This document shows, in pieces, positions 56,301 through 64,000 of a stretch of 64,000 nucleotides of DNA. Positions within the stretch are counted from its first letter, which is position 1. Each line of letters starts with the position of its first letter. The notes beneath the pieces are model-generated. The model made no database searches, was not told the origin of the DNA, and saw only the letters and a program-made list of their open reading frames with translations. This stretch comes from Nitrosomonas communis (GTDB taxonomy: Bacteria > Pseudomonadota > Gammaproteobacteria > Burkholderiales > Nitrosomonadaceae), in the NCBI RefSeq assembly GCF_024102715.1, contig NZ_JAGFJM010000140.1, forward strand, positions 1-64,000, in the 5' to 3' direction. The translations under genes and the position numbers were made by a program.

Positions 56301-56527
56301 TGGTGATTGCTTCCGGCGCGGGTGCAGCGAGCCGGCATTCGATCGGCACGGGCGTATTTGGCGGCATGTTGGCCGCTACATTTCTAGCAATATTTTTTGT
56401 GCCGCTATTTTTTGTGCTGATTGGAAAACTCAAACGGCCTCCTGAACAGCCAGTAGCTGAAATAGCGCCTGAAATCAAGCAAGTTGAAACCGATGATTCT
56501 TTTTCCGCAAAAGAAAAATCGGAGTAA
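53336..56527 (+). CDS. RND multidrug efflux permease (HAE1 type, AcrB-like)
   Basis: A 1063-residue inner-membrane proton/drug antiporter. N-terminus FFIDRPIFASVLSIIIVVLG, the pore and docking domains, and the proton relay Asp-Asp in IGIVVDDAIVVVENVERHMS (TM4). Twelve membrane helices in two halves. The second half repeats the same layout (VTLIGLAAKNAILIVEFA). With the outer-membrane lipoprotein and adaptor upstream it forms a complete pump. Substrates cannot be read from the sequence. No regulator gene is adjacent. Confidence 0.95.
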   Translation: MNSHFFIDRPIFASVLSIIIVVLGLVALQALPVAQFPQITPPMVQIDADYPGASAEVVAEAVARPIEVQLPGIDNLLYYESTSTNDGHMTMKLTFEIGTDIDIAQVQTQNRQRLAEPQLPDEVIRQGVTVKKTSPDLLAVIALSSTDPKHDTVYLSNYALLRILDNVKRLPGVGDATIFGGQNYSMRLILDPIRMAQLNLTPSEIAAVVREQNRDFPAGRIGREPMPQGTELTIPVITRGRMSEVKEFEDMIVRAYPDGSMVRLRDVARVELGAQSYDLQGRWNGKPNTFLLTFLSPGANALDTVERIRTEMDRLAKSFPAGVSHDIPYDTTVFIDVSIKEVVKTLVEATLLVILVVFLFLQSWRATIIPTVAVPISLIGTLAGMAALGFSINTLTLFGMVLAIGIVVDDAIVVVENVERHMSQNGLSPKDAAKKAMEEVTGPLIAIVLVLTAVFVPAAFLGGITGELYKQFAITIALSVAISGLVALTLSPALCALVLKPSHGSPNRFWELFNRSFDWMQTRYTGTVGILLKRSVIAMAIFLVLIIVILGLFRVTPGSFLPEEDQGYFITVVQLPDGASLGRTTEVLSKIESYFQSIPAVHSTDTLAGQNFVFGTRGTNQATMFIPLNHWDTRESEHAQVPGLIEAAFQEFAKIPEALILAFNAPSISGLGSTGGFSVQLQDPSGGDFAEFAAVAQEFVSKVMEHPAIAVANTNFRISAPRLYAQVDRERAKALGVPISEVFDTMQAYFGNLYINDFVKFGRIYRVQTEALPEYRSNPDDISKIYVRAQNGGTSTMIPLDSVVTTEFNSGPDPVTHFNGFNSALVLGSAAPGYSSGQALDALEQVANEILTPKGYTLDWSGISFQERKAGGQSVLVFFFALLMVFLVLAALYESWSIPFAVILAIPFGILGALLAIWSRDLSNDIYFQIGLVTLIGLAAKNAILIVEFASQRYAAGLALEKAALEAARLRFRPIIMTSMAFILGVFPLVIASGAGAASRHSIGTGVFGGMLAATFLAIFFVPLFFVLIGKLKRPPEQPVAEIAPEIKQVETDDSFSAKEKSE

Positions 56528-56624
56528 TGCGTTGTCAAGCGGGTAATGCAATAAAAATAATAGAACTTATTGAGAACGTCATTTCACTTCCTGTGGGCTC
56601 ATTTCCACTTATGAATAATAGTGC

Positions 56625-57824
56625 CTACTCCGTCCGCAATGCATCAATCGGATTAAGCCGCGCGGCCTGCATGGCGGGAGCGACACCTGCCGCCAGGCCG
56701 ATTAATACGGAGACGCCCAATGCGGCCATGACAAAGTCCCAAGGGATGCTGACGGGTAAATCGCTTGCCACGATTTTGAGCAATGAGGCCAGTAGCACTC
56801 CAATCGCGAGTCCGGCTAATCCACCCAGCGTCGAGAGTACTGTGGATTCCAGCAAAAACAGCAGGCGGATACGGGCGCGAGTAGCCCCTAGTGCATTGAG
56901 CAGGCCAATTTCTGCCACGCGCTCAGTGACGGAAATATGCATCAGCGTTACCATGCCGACGGCGCCGACCAGGAGCGAGATGCCACCCAGGGCGGCAACA
57001 GCAAAGGTGAGAACATTCAGGACGGTGGAGAGGGTGCTGAGCATTTGTTGCTGCGGGGTCATTGTAAAATCCTCACGTCCGTGTCGTTCGATCAGAATGC
57101 GTCGCACATCATCTGTGACGGCTTGCAAAGGTGCATCTGGCGGGTAGATTATCTGGATTTCCATCAGACCTTCACGATTGAAAACTTCCAGTGCACGGGC
57201 AGTAGGAATAAACACCGTGTCGTCCAGATCAAATCCCAGTATTTGCCCTTTAGGCGCCATGACACCAACGATGCGGAAGCGCGAGCCGCCTACCTGTAGA
57301 ATCGCACCAAGCGGATTAGTGCTACCAAATAGCTCGCTGTGTGCTTTGGCGCCAAGCACGACAAATGCGCGTGGATTGCGGGGATCATCCGCAGGCAAGG
57401 GCTGGCCAATCGCCACGTTCATATTGAATGCTTTGTCAAAATCGGGACCATAGCCGTAGACTGTGACACGCCGGCTACGGCCTTCCGCACGGATTTCAGC
57501 ATTGCCCATCACACTTGCGTTGACGTACTGGGCATAACGCGAGTGTTTCAAAGCCAGTGAATCTTCAATCGTCAGGATACGCGCGCTGCCAATGGAGCCG
57601 ACTGTTCTACCATGCGTTTTGATTTTCCCGGGGGTGACAATCAGGATGTTGGTACCAAATTGGGTGAATTCAGCTAGTACGAAACGTTGAATGCCTTCTC
57701 CAATCGAAGTGAGCAGGATGACAGCCGCAATGCCGATGGCAATGCCTGATGCAGACAACAATGTGCGAAGCCGGTGGGCAGACAACGCATCGAGGGCAAA
57801 ATGGAATGTATCGAAGATATTCAT
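56625..57824 (-). CDS. ABC transporter permease (MacB/FtsX type), second copy
   Basis: A 399-residue permease with an N-terminal helix (HRLRTLLSASGIAIGIAAVI), a large periplasmic MacB-like domain (IEDSLALKHSRYAQYVNASV), and C-terminal three-helix FtsX bundle (GMVTLMHISVTERVAEIGLL, GLAGLAIGVLLASLL, VLIGLAAGVAPAMQAARLNP). Last gene of the minus-strand exporter operon; start codon abuts the stop of the other permease. It is a close relative of that permease, suggesting a heterodimeric pair. Confidence 0.85.
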   Translation of the reverse strand: MNIFDTFHFALDALSAHRLRTLLSASGIAIGIAAVILLTSIGEGIQRFVLAEFTQFGTNILIVTPGKIKTHGRTVGSIGSARILTIEDSLALKHSRYAQYVNASVMGNAEIRAEGRSRRVTVYGYGPDFDKAFNMNVAIGQPLPADDPRNPRAFVVLGAKAHSELFGSTNPLGAILQVGGSRFRIVGVMAPKGQILGFDLDDTVFIPTARALEVFNREGLMEIQIIYPPDAPLQAVTDDVRRILIERHGREDFTMTPQQQMLSTLSTVLNVLTFAVAALGGISLLVGAVGMVTLMHISVTERVAEIGLLNALGATRARIRLLFLLESTVLSTLGGLAGLAIGVLLASLLKIVASDLPVSIPWDFVMAALGVSVLIGLAAGVAPAMQAARLNPIDALRTE

Positions 57825-59027
57825 TTATTTACCACTCAGTGCCTTGACAGGGTCTAGCTGCGCTGCACGCGCGGCAGGCAACAAACCGGCAATGATGCCG
57901 GTTGCCAGCGCAACGACAATACCGGCCAGACTGGCCCAGACAGGCGGCCAGGCGGGCAGTTGTGGATAGGCCAGGCGTATCAGTAAGCTACCCAAATGGC
58001 CCAAGATAAAACCGAAGATGGCGCCAGTGAGGGATAACCAGGCAGCTTCAGTGAGAAATAAGCGGCGAATATCACTTGCAGGAGCACCAATTGCTTTGAG
58101 TAAGCCGATTTCAGCCGTACGCTGACTGACTGCCACCAGCATCACATTCATTACCAGAACACCGGCTACCGCCAGACTGATTGCTGCAATGCCGGCCACG
58201 CCCAGCGTCAGTGCCCGCAAAATACGGTCGAAAGTGGATAAGACGGCATCCTGAGTTATCACAGTAGTATCATCTTCGCCATCGTGACGTTGAATCAATG
58301 TTTCACGAATGGCTTGTTTGGCAGATGAAATATCATTCCGGTTTCTGACTTCGAGCAGGATGCGAAAGAGCGAGGTGGTATCGAATAGTGCTTGGGCATG
58401 ATTAATCGGAATAATGACAATCTCATCCGAATTGTACCCCAGTGTTTCTCCCTGTCTGGCAAGCACGCCTGAGACCATGAAGCGTCGGTCGGCCAGCCTG
58501 ACCCGCTGGCCGACGGCATTGCCATCAGGGAAAAACTCTTCAGCTAATTTTGCTCCCAGGACGATTTGCGCACTAAATTCTGATCCAGTTGCAAGAAAGC
58601 TGCCTTGAGCCAATTGCATATGACGGATAGGCAAGAAGTTCGCAGTGCTGCCGAGCACCGTCACCTCCCGCAAGCGGCTGGCGCCAGCAAGTTCCGCAGC
58701 GCCTACATTGAGGGGAGCATAGCGCCGGATTTGGGGGAGCTGACCGAGCCAGCGTGCATCTTCCAGCGTCAGATCACGTGGTGTCTGCCCCATGGTTGCT
58801 CCTGGGAAATTCCCAGCTGTTTCAGCACGGCCAGGTAAAACGATAATCAGATTGGTGCCGATGGAAGAGAATTCATGAACTACATAACGACGCGCGCCAT
58901 CGCCCAGTGCGGTCAGAATGACAACTGCGGCCACACCCAGCGCCATCGCCAGGATGATAAGAAAGGAGCGGGTAGGGTAGCTTGTGATCGTCTTGAACGA
59001 AAATTGCAAGGTGTCCCGTAGCTTCAT
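57825..59027 (-). CDS. ABC transporter permease (MacB/FtsX type), first copy
   Basis: A 400-residue permease of the same fold (TSYPTRSFLIILAMALGVAAV; C-terminal SQRTAEIGLLKAIGAPASDI, and ATGIIAGLLPAARAAQLDPV). MacB homologues use the power of ATP to pump substrates from the periplasm through TolC-type channels. Here the nucleotide-binding subunit is a separate protein encoded by the preceding gene, whose stop overlaps this start by four bases. Confidence 0.85.
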   Translation of the reverse strand: MKLRDTLQFSFKTITSYPTRSFLIILAMALGVAAVVILTALGDGARRYVVHEFSSIGTNLIIVLPGRAETAGNFPGATMGQTPRDLTLEDARWLGQLPQIRRYAPLNVGAAELAGASRLREVTVLGSTANFLPIRHMQLAQGSFLATGSEFSAQIVLGAKLAEEFFPDGNAVGQRVRLADRRFMVSGVLARQGETLGYNSDEIVIIPINHAQALFDTTSLFRILLEVRNRNDISSAKQAIRETLIQRHDGEDDTTVITQDAVLSTFDRILRALTLGVAGIAAISLAVAGVLVMNVMLVAVSQRTAEIGLLKAIGAPASDIRRLFLTEAAWLSLTGAIFGFILGHLGSLLIRLAYPQLPAWPPVWASLAGIVVALATGIIAGLLPAARAAQLDPVKALSGK

Positions 59028-59695
59028 TGTTCATCTGCCACGATCTGACCATCGCGCATGGCGATACGGCGGTGGGCGCGTGACCCCAGTTCGCGATCAT
59101 GTGTCACCACAATGAGCGTGGTGCCAGCATGATGCAAATCTTCCAGCAGCGCCATCACTTCTGAACCAATGCGATGATCGAGATTACCGGTAGGCTCATC
59201 CGCCAGCAGTGCGGTGGGGCGCAGGATAGTCGCGCGTGCAATCGCTACCCGCTGGCGCTGGCCACCAGATAATTCAGCCGGCCGATGCTGCGCACGTTCG
59301 CTCAAATCAAAGGCATGTAGCGCTTCTTCTACTTGTGCTTTGCGTTCAGCAGGGGAAATGCCTGTCAGAATTAATGGTAGTTCGATATTTTCTGCTGCAG
59401 TAAGACGAGGCACCAGATGAAAGGATTGAAAGACAAAGCCAATTTTTTCGCGGCGCACCTGTGCCTGTTCGGTTTCGGTTAAATCAGTGACATCTCTGCC
59501 GTCGAGTTGATAGCGCCCGCTGTCCGGCTTGTCGAGTAGCCCCATTATATTGAGCAGGGTAGATTTGCCCGAGCCGGAAGGGCCCATGATGGATACGTAT
59601 TCACCTGAGGAAATTTCCAGATCAATGTGATCAAGCGCATGAATTTCCTGATCACCCATATGAAAAATGCGGGTAATAGCTGAAAATTGAATCAT
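59024..59695 (-). CDS. ABC transporter ATP-binding protein (LolD/MacB-type)
   Basis: A 223-residue ATPase. Walker A GPSGSGKST near residue 39, Q-loop in VFQSFHLV, signature LSGGQRQRVAIARA, Walker B ALLADEPTGNLD, H-loop VTHDRE. MacB-type ATPases power FtsX-like permeases. It overlaps both neighbours by four bases, so the operon order adaptor-ATPase-permease-permease is translationally linked. Confidence 0.93.
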   Translation of the reverse strand: MIQFSAITRIFHMGDQEIHALDHIDLEISSGEYVSIMGPSGSGKSTLLNIMGLLDKPDSGRYQLDGRDVTDLTETEQAQVRREKIGFVFQSFHLVPRLTAAENIELPLILTGISPAERKAQVEEALHAFDLSERAQHRPAELSGGQRQRVAIARATILRPTALLADEPTGNLDHRIGSEVMALLEDLHHAGTTLIVVTHDRELGSRAHRRIAMRDGQIVADEQ

Positions 59696-60846
59696 GACTG
59701 AGTTGTTTTCGGTACGACAATTACACCGGCAGCAATATCCTCATCATCAAAGGACATCAATACCTGATCCCCTTCTTTCAAACCGCTGATGACTTCCGTG
59801 AATGCCCAGTTAGCCAGTCCTGTTTCCAGCGTACGCTCCTCCAGGTGGTCGCCCTGACCCAATACCAGCACCTTACTCTGCTGGCGGATAGCTTGCGTTG
59901 GAATACGCAAGACATGTTCATGCCGGTCAATGATCACTTCAACATCAGCACTGTAACCAACTAACAAAGCGTAGTTTGAACTTTCTGTAAAATTGACCTC
60001 AACATCTACCGTCCGTGCTTGTTTTTCAATTTCTGTGACATATGGCGCAATACGGCGCACTGTACCGGCAAAGGTCTGACCAGGCAGCGCATCCAGCGTG
60101 ATGCGCGCTTCCTGTCCGATTATTATTTTAGGGGCATCCACTTCGTCCATGGGTGCGCTGACATACAAGCAGGCGTCATCGATCAAATCAATCGCAGGGG
60201 GGGTAGGAATACCCGGCGGGGAGGGCATCGTGTATTCACCCAATTCACCTGTGACTTGAGCAATGATGCCAGCAAATGGTGCGTATAGTATAGTGCGATC
60301 CAGGTTGGCTTGCGTGACTTCGATTTGTGCCTGTGCACGCTTGGCTTCTGCTGCTGCCGCTGCACAGCTTGCCTGACGGGCTTGGGCATTGGCATCGGCG
60401 TCTTCGGCCCGTTGTGGACTGACAAATCCCTGCGTAACGAGTTTCTGCGTACGAATTGATTCACGTTGCGCATTTTCAGCCATGATGCAAGCTTCGCGTT
60501 GCCGGCTTTTGGCGGTCGCCAATTGTTGTCTGGCAAGTTCATGTTGCGCTACCAGATCGGCATTCCATAGCTCTAGCAAAATTTCCCCTTGCTTGACACG
60601 ATCGCCTTCATCCACTGGTAGTTTGACGATTTGCCCTCCAACAGCAGGGGCTAGTTTGGCGCGTCGGCAAGCCTTGACCGTGCCTGCACGCGTATTGACG
60701 ATAGTGGCTTCCACTGTGCCGCGCGAAATCGTGGCAAGCTCAACTTCCGGGGGTGGTTTGCGTGTTAAGTACCAGCCTGCGTAAGCCAACAGTGTGGCTA
60801 TAAAGAAGACAATAAGTAAACGGGGCAATTTTTTTGTTATTTGCAT
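59692..60846 (-). CDS. Periplasmic adaptor of the ABC exporter (MacA-like)
   Basis: A 384-residue membrane-fusion protein starting at ATG 60846 (MQITKKLPRLL). A TTG twelve codons upstream is weaker. One N-terminal helix (LLIVFFIATLLAYAGWYL) anchors it in the inner membrane. Then the barrel (GGQIVKLPVDEGDRVKQGEI), a long coiled-coil hairpin with alanine-rich repeats (AQARQASCAAAAAEAKRAQA) and the C-terminal beta domain (EVISGLKEGDQVLMS). First gene of the exporter operon. A separate outer-membrane channel would be needed, perhaps the RND one. Confidence 0.88.
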   Translation of the reverse strand: MQITKKLPRLLIVFFIATLLAYAGWYLTRKPPPEVELATISRGTVEATIVNTRAGTVKACRRAKLAPAVGGQIVKLPVDEGDRVKQGEILLELWNADLVAQHELARQQLATAKSRQREACIMAENAQRESIRTQKLVTQGFVSPQRAEDADANAQARQASCAAAAAEAKRAQAQIEVTQANLDRTILYAPFAGIIAQVTGELGEYTMPSPPGIPTPPAIDLIDDACLYVSAPMDEVDAPKIIIGQEARITLDALPGQTFAGTVRRIAPYVTEIEKQARTVDVEVNFTESSNYALLVGYSADVEVIIDRHEHVLRIPTQAIRQQSKVLVLGQGDHLEERTLETGLANWAFTEVISGLKEGDQVLMSFDDEDIAAGVIVVPKTTQS

Positions 60847-61194
60847 GATAGGAATGCCTGAGCCGATTTTTTGATAGCTCAAGAGGCAACTGTACTCAAA
60901 ATGTCGTTATCAATGTTTATAAGGTAAAGTAATCATTGATCGCTCGGAGATCGCTTTGCTCGATTATGCCATGCATGTGCGGCATAGATGCGTCAGATTC
61001 CAAGAATTAATTTTATTCCGGTGATACCATTTTTATGCTTGGTTTATGGTCTAGTGGATGCTGACGGGGTGTTGATCAGTTTTTTTGGTGAGCTATCAAG
61101 TTCAAATCTAACCGTATCTTGAAAGAAAATCAGATAAAGTTAGGAGCATGTAAGTTATTACGAAAGTTTATTTTGTCAAAATCGGGGAAAAAAC
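60847..61194. other. Divergent intergenic region
   Basis: About 345 bases between the MacA-like gene and the MutS-type ATPase gene, transcribed apart. AT-rich around 61090-61180. No repeat, RNA gene or terminator recognised. Confidence 0.3.
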
Positions 61195-62868
61195 ATGAAT
61201 GATGCAACAGAATCGAATTCCATTCCCATTTGGCGTGAGCCGTTTATTTTATCGACTGGCAAACAGCCTGCAGGCATACGGGGTACGCAGCCGACTGAAT
61301 CTGATTACGGCGCGCTGAATAGCAGGACATTTAATGCCATAGAAGCTGATGCTTTATTTGACGAAATCAATCGGGCGCAAGCCCAGATTGGGCAATCTGT
61401 GCTTTATCGCTCACTGGCTAGACCTACTCATGACACACAATTGTTACAAAAAAAACAGGAGGCATTACGTGAATTAGCTTCCAACCCCGAACTGTTCGCT
61501 GCTCTTGATGCTTTCATCAAAAGATTGGTGTCGGGGGAAGAATCACTTTACTATCTCCTCTATGGAGAATTTGCAGGCGGCTTCACCACGGATAATCCAA
61601 AAAGTAAAACAGGAAAACTTGAATTTGGCGGTTATGGTTATCATCAGTTTATTGAAGGTACTGAATTCGCTGTTAATCTGGTTGAAGAGGCTAGTTTACT
61701 GCCGCCCGTGCAAAGCACTTATTTAAAAGAATTGATTCAGGCCATTCGTGATTTTGGCGATTCACGAACCTATGCTTTGATGTATGGCCCCATCTATGTT
61801 ATTGATGGCAAGTTCAAAACTAAGGAAGAGAAGCCGCGTCACTTGCCCATTCCCCGCTTTCGACCGTCTGTCTTCAAATGGTTGCCAACGCTGATTTTTC
61901 TATCCATCGTAAGTGGTTTGCTTTATTTCTTCCAGAACATGCTGGTCGAGTTGGGCGCCACCTATATCGGTTATGGTATCTTGATACTGACAGTACCGAT
62001 TATTCCCATCATTATGCAGACAGTTAGTTCTTCTGATCGGAATGAGGTGATTTACCCCTTGCAAAAGCTTTTCCGGCAAAGCCCTGATCTGGCTAAAGCG
62101 CTGGAAGCATTTGGCATGATCGACGAATTGCTGTCTTGGCGTCGCTATGCGCAATCTGCCGGTGAAGAAATGGCATTGCCTGAAATCGTTACGGCCGGGC
62201 AACATGTGCTTACCGTTACGAAGGCAAAAAATCCATTGCTTGCCAGAGCACAACCAGACTATGTACCCAACGATATTAAGTTGGATGCGGCTAACCGTCT
62301 GCTGATTATTACCGGTCCGAATAGTGGTGGAAAAACGGCCTATTGCAAAACAATCGTGCAGATTCAGTTATTGGGACAGATGGGAGGCTATATTCCAGCA
62401 GTTGCCGCGCGACTGGCGCCGGCTGACCATATTTTTTATCAGGTACCGGAGCCAGGACGCCTGGAGGAGGGGATGGGGCGCTTTGCGCATGAACTGAAGC
62501 AAACTCGTGAGATTTTTTTCAATTCGACTTCACTGAGTCTGGTTGTCCTCGATGAGTTAGCGGAGGGAACCACCTTTGAAGAAAAAATGACGCTTTCCGA
62601 GTATGTGCTCAAGGGTTTTCATAAGCTTGGCGCAACAACGATACTGGTTACCCATAACCACGAGCTGTGCGAGCGTTTACAAAACGAGGGTATAGGCAGT
62701 TATCTGCAAGTCGAGTTTCTGCCAGCAGGTCCAACTCATCGATTAATCTCAGGAATATCACGTGAGAGTCACGCCGATCGCGTGGCGAGTGCTATTGGTT
62801 TCAGCAAGGAGGATGTGGAAAAGCATCTTGCAGCGCTGCAGGAAAATCCTGACAACTCGCATAAATAA
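61195..62868 (+). CDS. MutS-family ATPase with membrane helices
   Basis: A 557-residue protein with a C-terminal MutS domain V ATPase: Walker A TGPNSGGKTAYCKT (373-386), Walker B LVVLDELAEGTTFEEK (449-464), and LVTHNHELCERL. The mismatch-recognition domains of MutS are missing. Two hydrophobic segments (about 229-247 and 256-276) sit just before the ATPase, so it is probably membrane bound. The N-terminal part has a helical lever-like region (SVLYRSLARPTHDTQ, LLQKKQEALRELASN) as in MutS core domains. Not the repair MutS; role unknown. Ends 38 bases before the stop codon of a converging gene. Confidence 0.75.
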   Translation: MNDATESNSIPIWREPFILSTGKQPAGIRGTQPTESDYGALNSRTFNAIEADALFDEINRAQAQIGQSVLYRSLARPTHDTQLLQKKQEALRELASNPELFAALDAFIKRLVSGEESLYYLLYGEFAGGFTTDNPKSKTGKLEFGGYGYHQFIEGTEFAVNLVEEASLLPPVQSTYLKELIQAIRDFGDSRTYALMYGPIYVIDGKFKTKEEKPRHLPIPRFRPSVFKWLPTLIFLSIVSGLLYFFQNMLVELGATYIGYGILILTVPIIPIIMQTVSSSDRNEVIYPLQKLFRQSPDLAKALEAFGMIDELLSWRRYAQSAGEEMALPEIVTAGQHVLTVTKAKNPLLARAQPDYVPNDIKLDAANRLLIITGPNSGGKTAYCKTIVQIQLLGQMGGYIPAVAARLAPADHIFYQVPEPGRLEEGMGRFAHELKQTREIFFNSTSLSLVVLDELAEGTTFEEKMTLSEYVLKGFHKLGATTILVTHNHELCERLQNEGIGSYLQVEFLPAGPTHRLISGISRESHADRVASAIGFSKEDVEKHLAALQENPDNSHK

Positions 62869-62906
62869 TCAAAGGGATTCAACAGCTAAGGAATTTATTC
62901 ACTTAC

Positions 62907-64000
62907 CTATTGCAGTATTTGCTTCAGCTTTTTTAAGTATGGTCGGTAGTGTACCTCAATAGAATGGCGTGGGTGCGGGATAAATTGCTGTGCCGTATGT
63001 GTGCCTTCAAGGTATGCCTGCTCGCGCCAATTAGGCGGAAGTTGTATTTTATTAGTAATCAGGTGAGCTGCCAGCTTTGCTTGGACTTCGGCAAGCGGCC
63101 ATATGCAGCCTTGTGGCTGAATCAATCCGATAAAAACCAGGCGGGAATGCTCCGGATGAAACATTCGCAGATAGAGTGGGATAGTGGTTGCATTTTCCCA
63201 GTTAATGAAAGTTGGCTCAAAAAAAGAAAAGTTAATTTTATAGCCGGTGGCAGCTATGATCACGTCGTATCGGGTAGAAGAACCATCTGCAAAAAATACA
63301 GCTTGGCCTAAGACTTGTTTAATCCCTGTACGTGGATGTACTTTCCCATGTCGAATTTTGTCGAGTAATTCAGAGTTGATGGTGGGATGTGCTTGGGTTG
63401 GTGAGAAATTTGGTTCGGGTAATTGATAATCACGGTAACGGCCAATTTGTATGCGAAGAGCGATTTTCTGGAACCAGTCTTGGACATTTTGTGGTAACCA
63501 TTGAAGCGACGCAGCAAAAGAATCGGTTGGCTTTCCCATAAAGAACTTAGGAATAATATACTGCGGTGAACGGAGACTGATATCCACACGCGCAGCCACT
63601 CGACTGGCTTCAACAGCACAGTCGCAGCCAGAATTTCCTGCGCCAACTACCAATACCTGCTTGCCTTCCAACTCGCGATTAGATTTGTAATCATGAGCAT
63701 GTAGATATTGTCCTGTAAAATCATCTTTCCAGGAAGGGTGGCGCGCTACTGAGTGATGACCATTTGCGACGAGCAGGTAATCAGCATCGATTTGACTGCC
63801 ATCATTCAGGTATAGTCGCCAGCCCTCTTTTCTGATTTCTTCGGTATGCAGTACGGCAGTATTAAACCGAATATATTTTTCCAGATTAAAATGCTTGGCA
63901 TAGGCCTGGAAATACGCAAGTACCTGCTGGTGGCTTGGATAGTCAGGGTAATCATCAGGCATTGGGAAATCGCTGAATTGCGATATCGATTTACTGGAAA
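62907..64000 (-). CDS. Flavin-containing monooxygenase-like protein (5' part beyond the window)
   Basis: Open from the right edge of the window to a stop at 62907. The visible 364 residues start in frame with FSDFPMPDDYPDYPSHQQVL, the FMO block following the FAD site, and continue with LLVANGHHSV, VLVVGAGNSGCDCAVEASRV (NADP-binding GxGxxG), and DVIIAATGY (ATGY motif of Baeyer-Villiger and flavin monooxygenases). The N-terminal FAD-binding motif is outside. Family members oxygenate N, S or ketones with NADPH. A partner cannot be named. Confidence 0.8.
   Translation of the reverse strand, partial: SSKSISQFSDFPMPDDYPDYPSHQQVLAYFQAYAKHFNLEKYIRFNTAVLHTEEIRKEGWRLYLNDGSQIDADYLLVANGHHSVARHPSWKDDFTGQYLHAHDYKSNRELEGKQVLVVGAGNSGCDCAVEASRVAARVDISLRSPQYIIPKFFMGKPTDSFAASLQWLPQNVQDWFQKIALRIQIGRYRDYQLPEPNFSPTQAHPTINSELLDKIRHGKVHPRTGIKQVLGQAVFFADGSSTRYDVIIAATGYKINFSFFEPTFINWENATTIPLYLRMFHPEHSRLVFIGLIQPQGCIWPLAEVQAKLAAHLITNKIQLPPNWREQAYLEGTHTAQQFIPHPRHSIEVHYRPYLKKLKQILQ

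Noticed and set aside
56527..57147. A 206-codon plus-strand frame after the RND permease
   Set aside because: Antisense to the FtsX-type permease gene and without protein-like features.

Overview
The window looks like chromosome of a betaproteobacterial ammonia oxidiser of the Nitrosomonas type. This is inferred from gene content and protein family resemblance, not from a database search. A Calvin-cycle phosphoribulokinase of the short bacterial type sits among ordinary betaproteobacterial housekeeping genes (polA, uvrD, leuS, holA, lptE, thrB next to a DUF2782 gene, argH, murA, recG, hslO, selO, dbpA). Base composition is moderate, with two deviating patches: a GC-rich one around 1.3-2.15 kb and an AT-rich one around 16-21.6 kb. 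I found no rRNA, tRNA or CRISPR array.

Layout. 1-3.6 kb is accessory: the end of an IS5-type transposase, a decayed IS3-type transposase, small secreted or lipoproteins, and a GC-rich three-BON-domain gene. 3.6-15.4 kb carries single genes: a histidine phosphatase, a HugZ-like protein, a CysH-type reductase, a membrane lytic transglycosylase, a stand-alone RlmK methyltransferase, a glycine-zipper lipoprotein, Hsp33 lacking two zinc cysteines, a DUF1353-like protein, SelO, DbpA and an RNase H-like protein. Between hslO and the DUF1353-like gene are a frameshifted small membrane-protein gene and a cluster of three DnaA boxes.

15.4-22.1 kb is the most unusual part. A three-gene AT-rich operon on the minus strand encodes a protein with a C-terminal PD-(D/E)xK (DUF559-like) nuclease, a winged-helix-like protein with no family I recognise, and a 1050-residue protein joining an N-terminal AAA-type ATPase to a C-terminal HerA/DUF87-type motor. 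A group II intron remnant lies on one side and a broken IS630 transposase on the other. I read it as a candidate, apparently undescribed, nuclease-plus-motor anti-mobile-element system; this is inference from domains and context.

22-35.5 kb is mostly housekeeping: a LuxR-type regulator, an osmC-holA pair, lptE, leuS, an M48 protease, phosphoribulokinase, uvrD, a BPSS1780-type membrane protein, thrB, a DUF2782 protein and a LOG-family hydrolase. 35.5-49.2 kb continues with polA, pepP plus a small membrane protein, a dynamin-like GTPase, argH with a fructosamine-kinase-like gene, a membrane-anchored sensor-like protein, murA, ridA and recG. 49.3-60.9 kb holds two small enzymes followed by two export systems: a tripartite RND pump (outer-membrane factor, adaptor, permease) on the plus strand, and a MacAB-like ABC exporter with two FtsX-type permeases on the minus strand, the two converging. 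The end carries a MutS-type ATPase with membrane helices and the 3' part of a flavin monooxygenase gene that runs off the window.

Two kinds of about 102-bp MITE-like elements are present: one in two copies (4814-4916, 49769-49870), and a single one (13276-13377) whose ends resemble the surviving end of the IS630 remnant.
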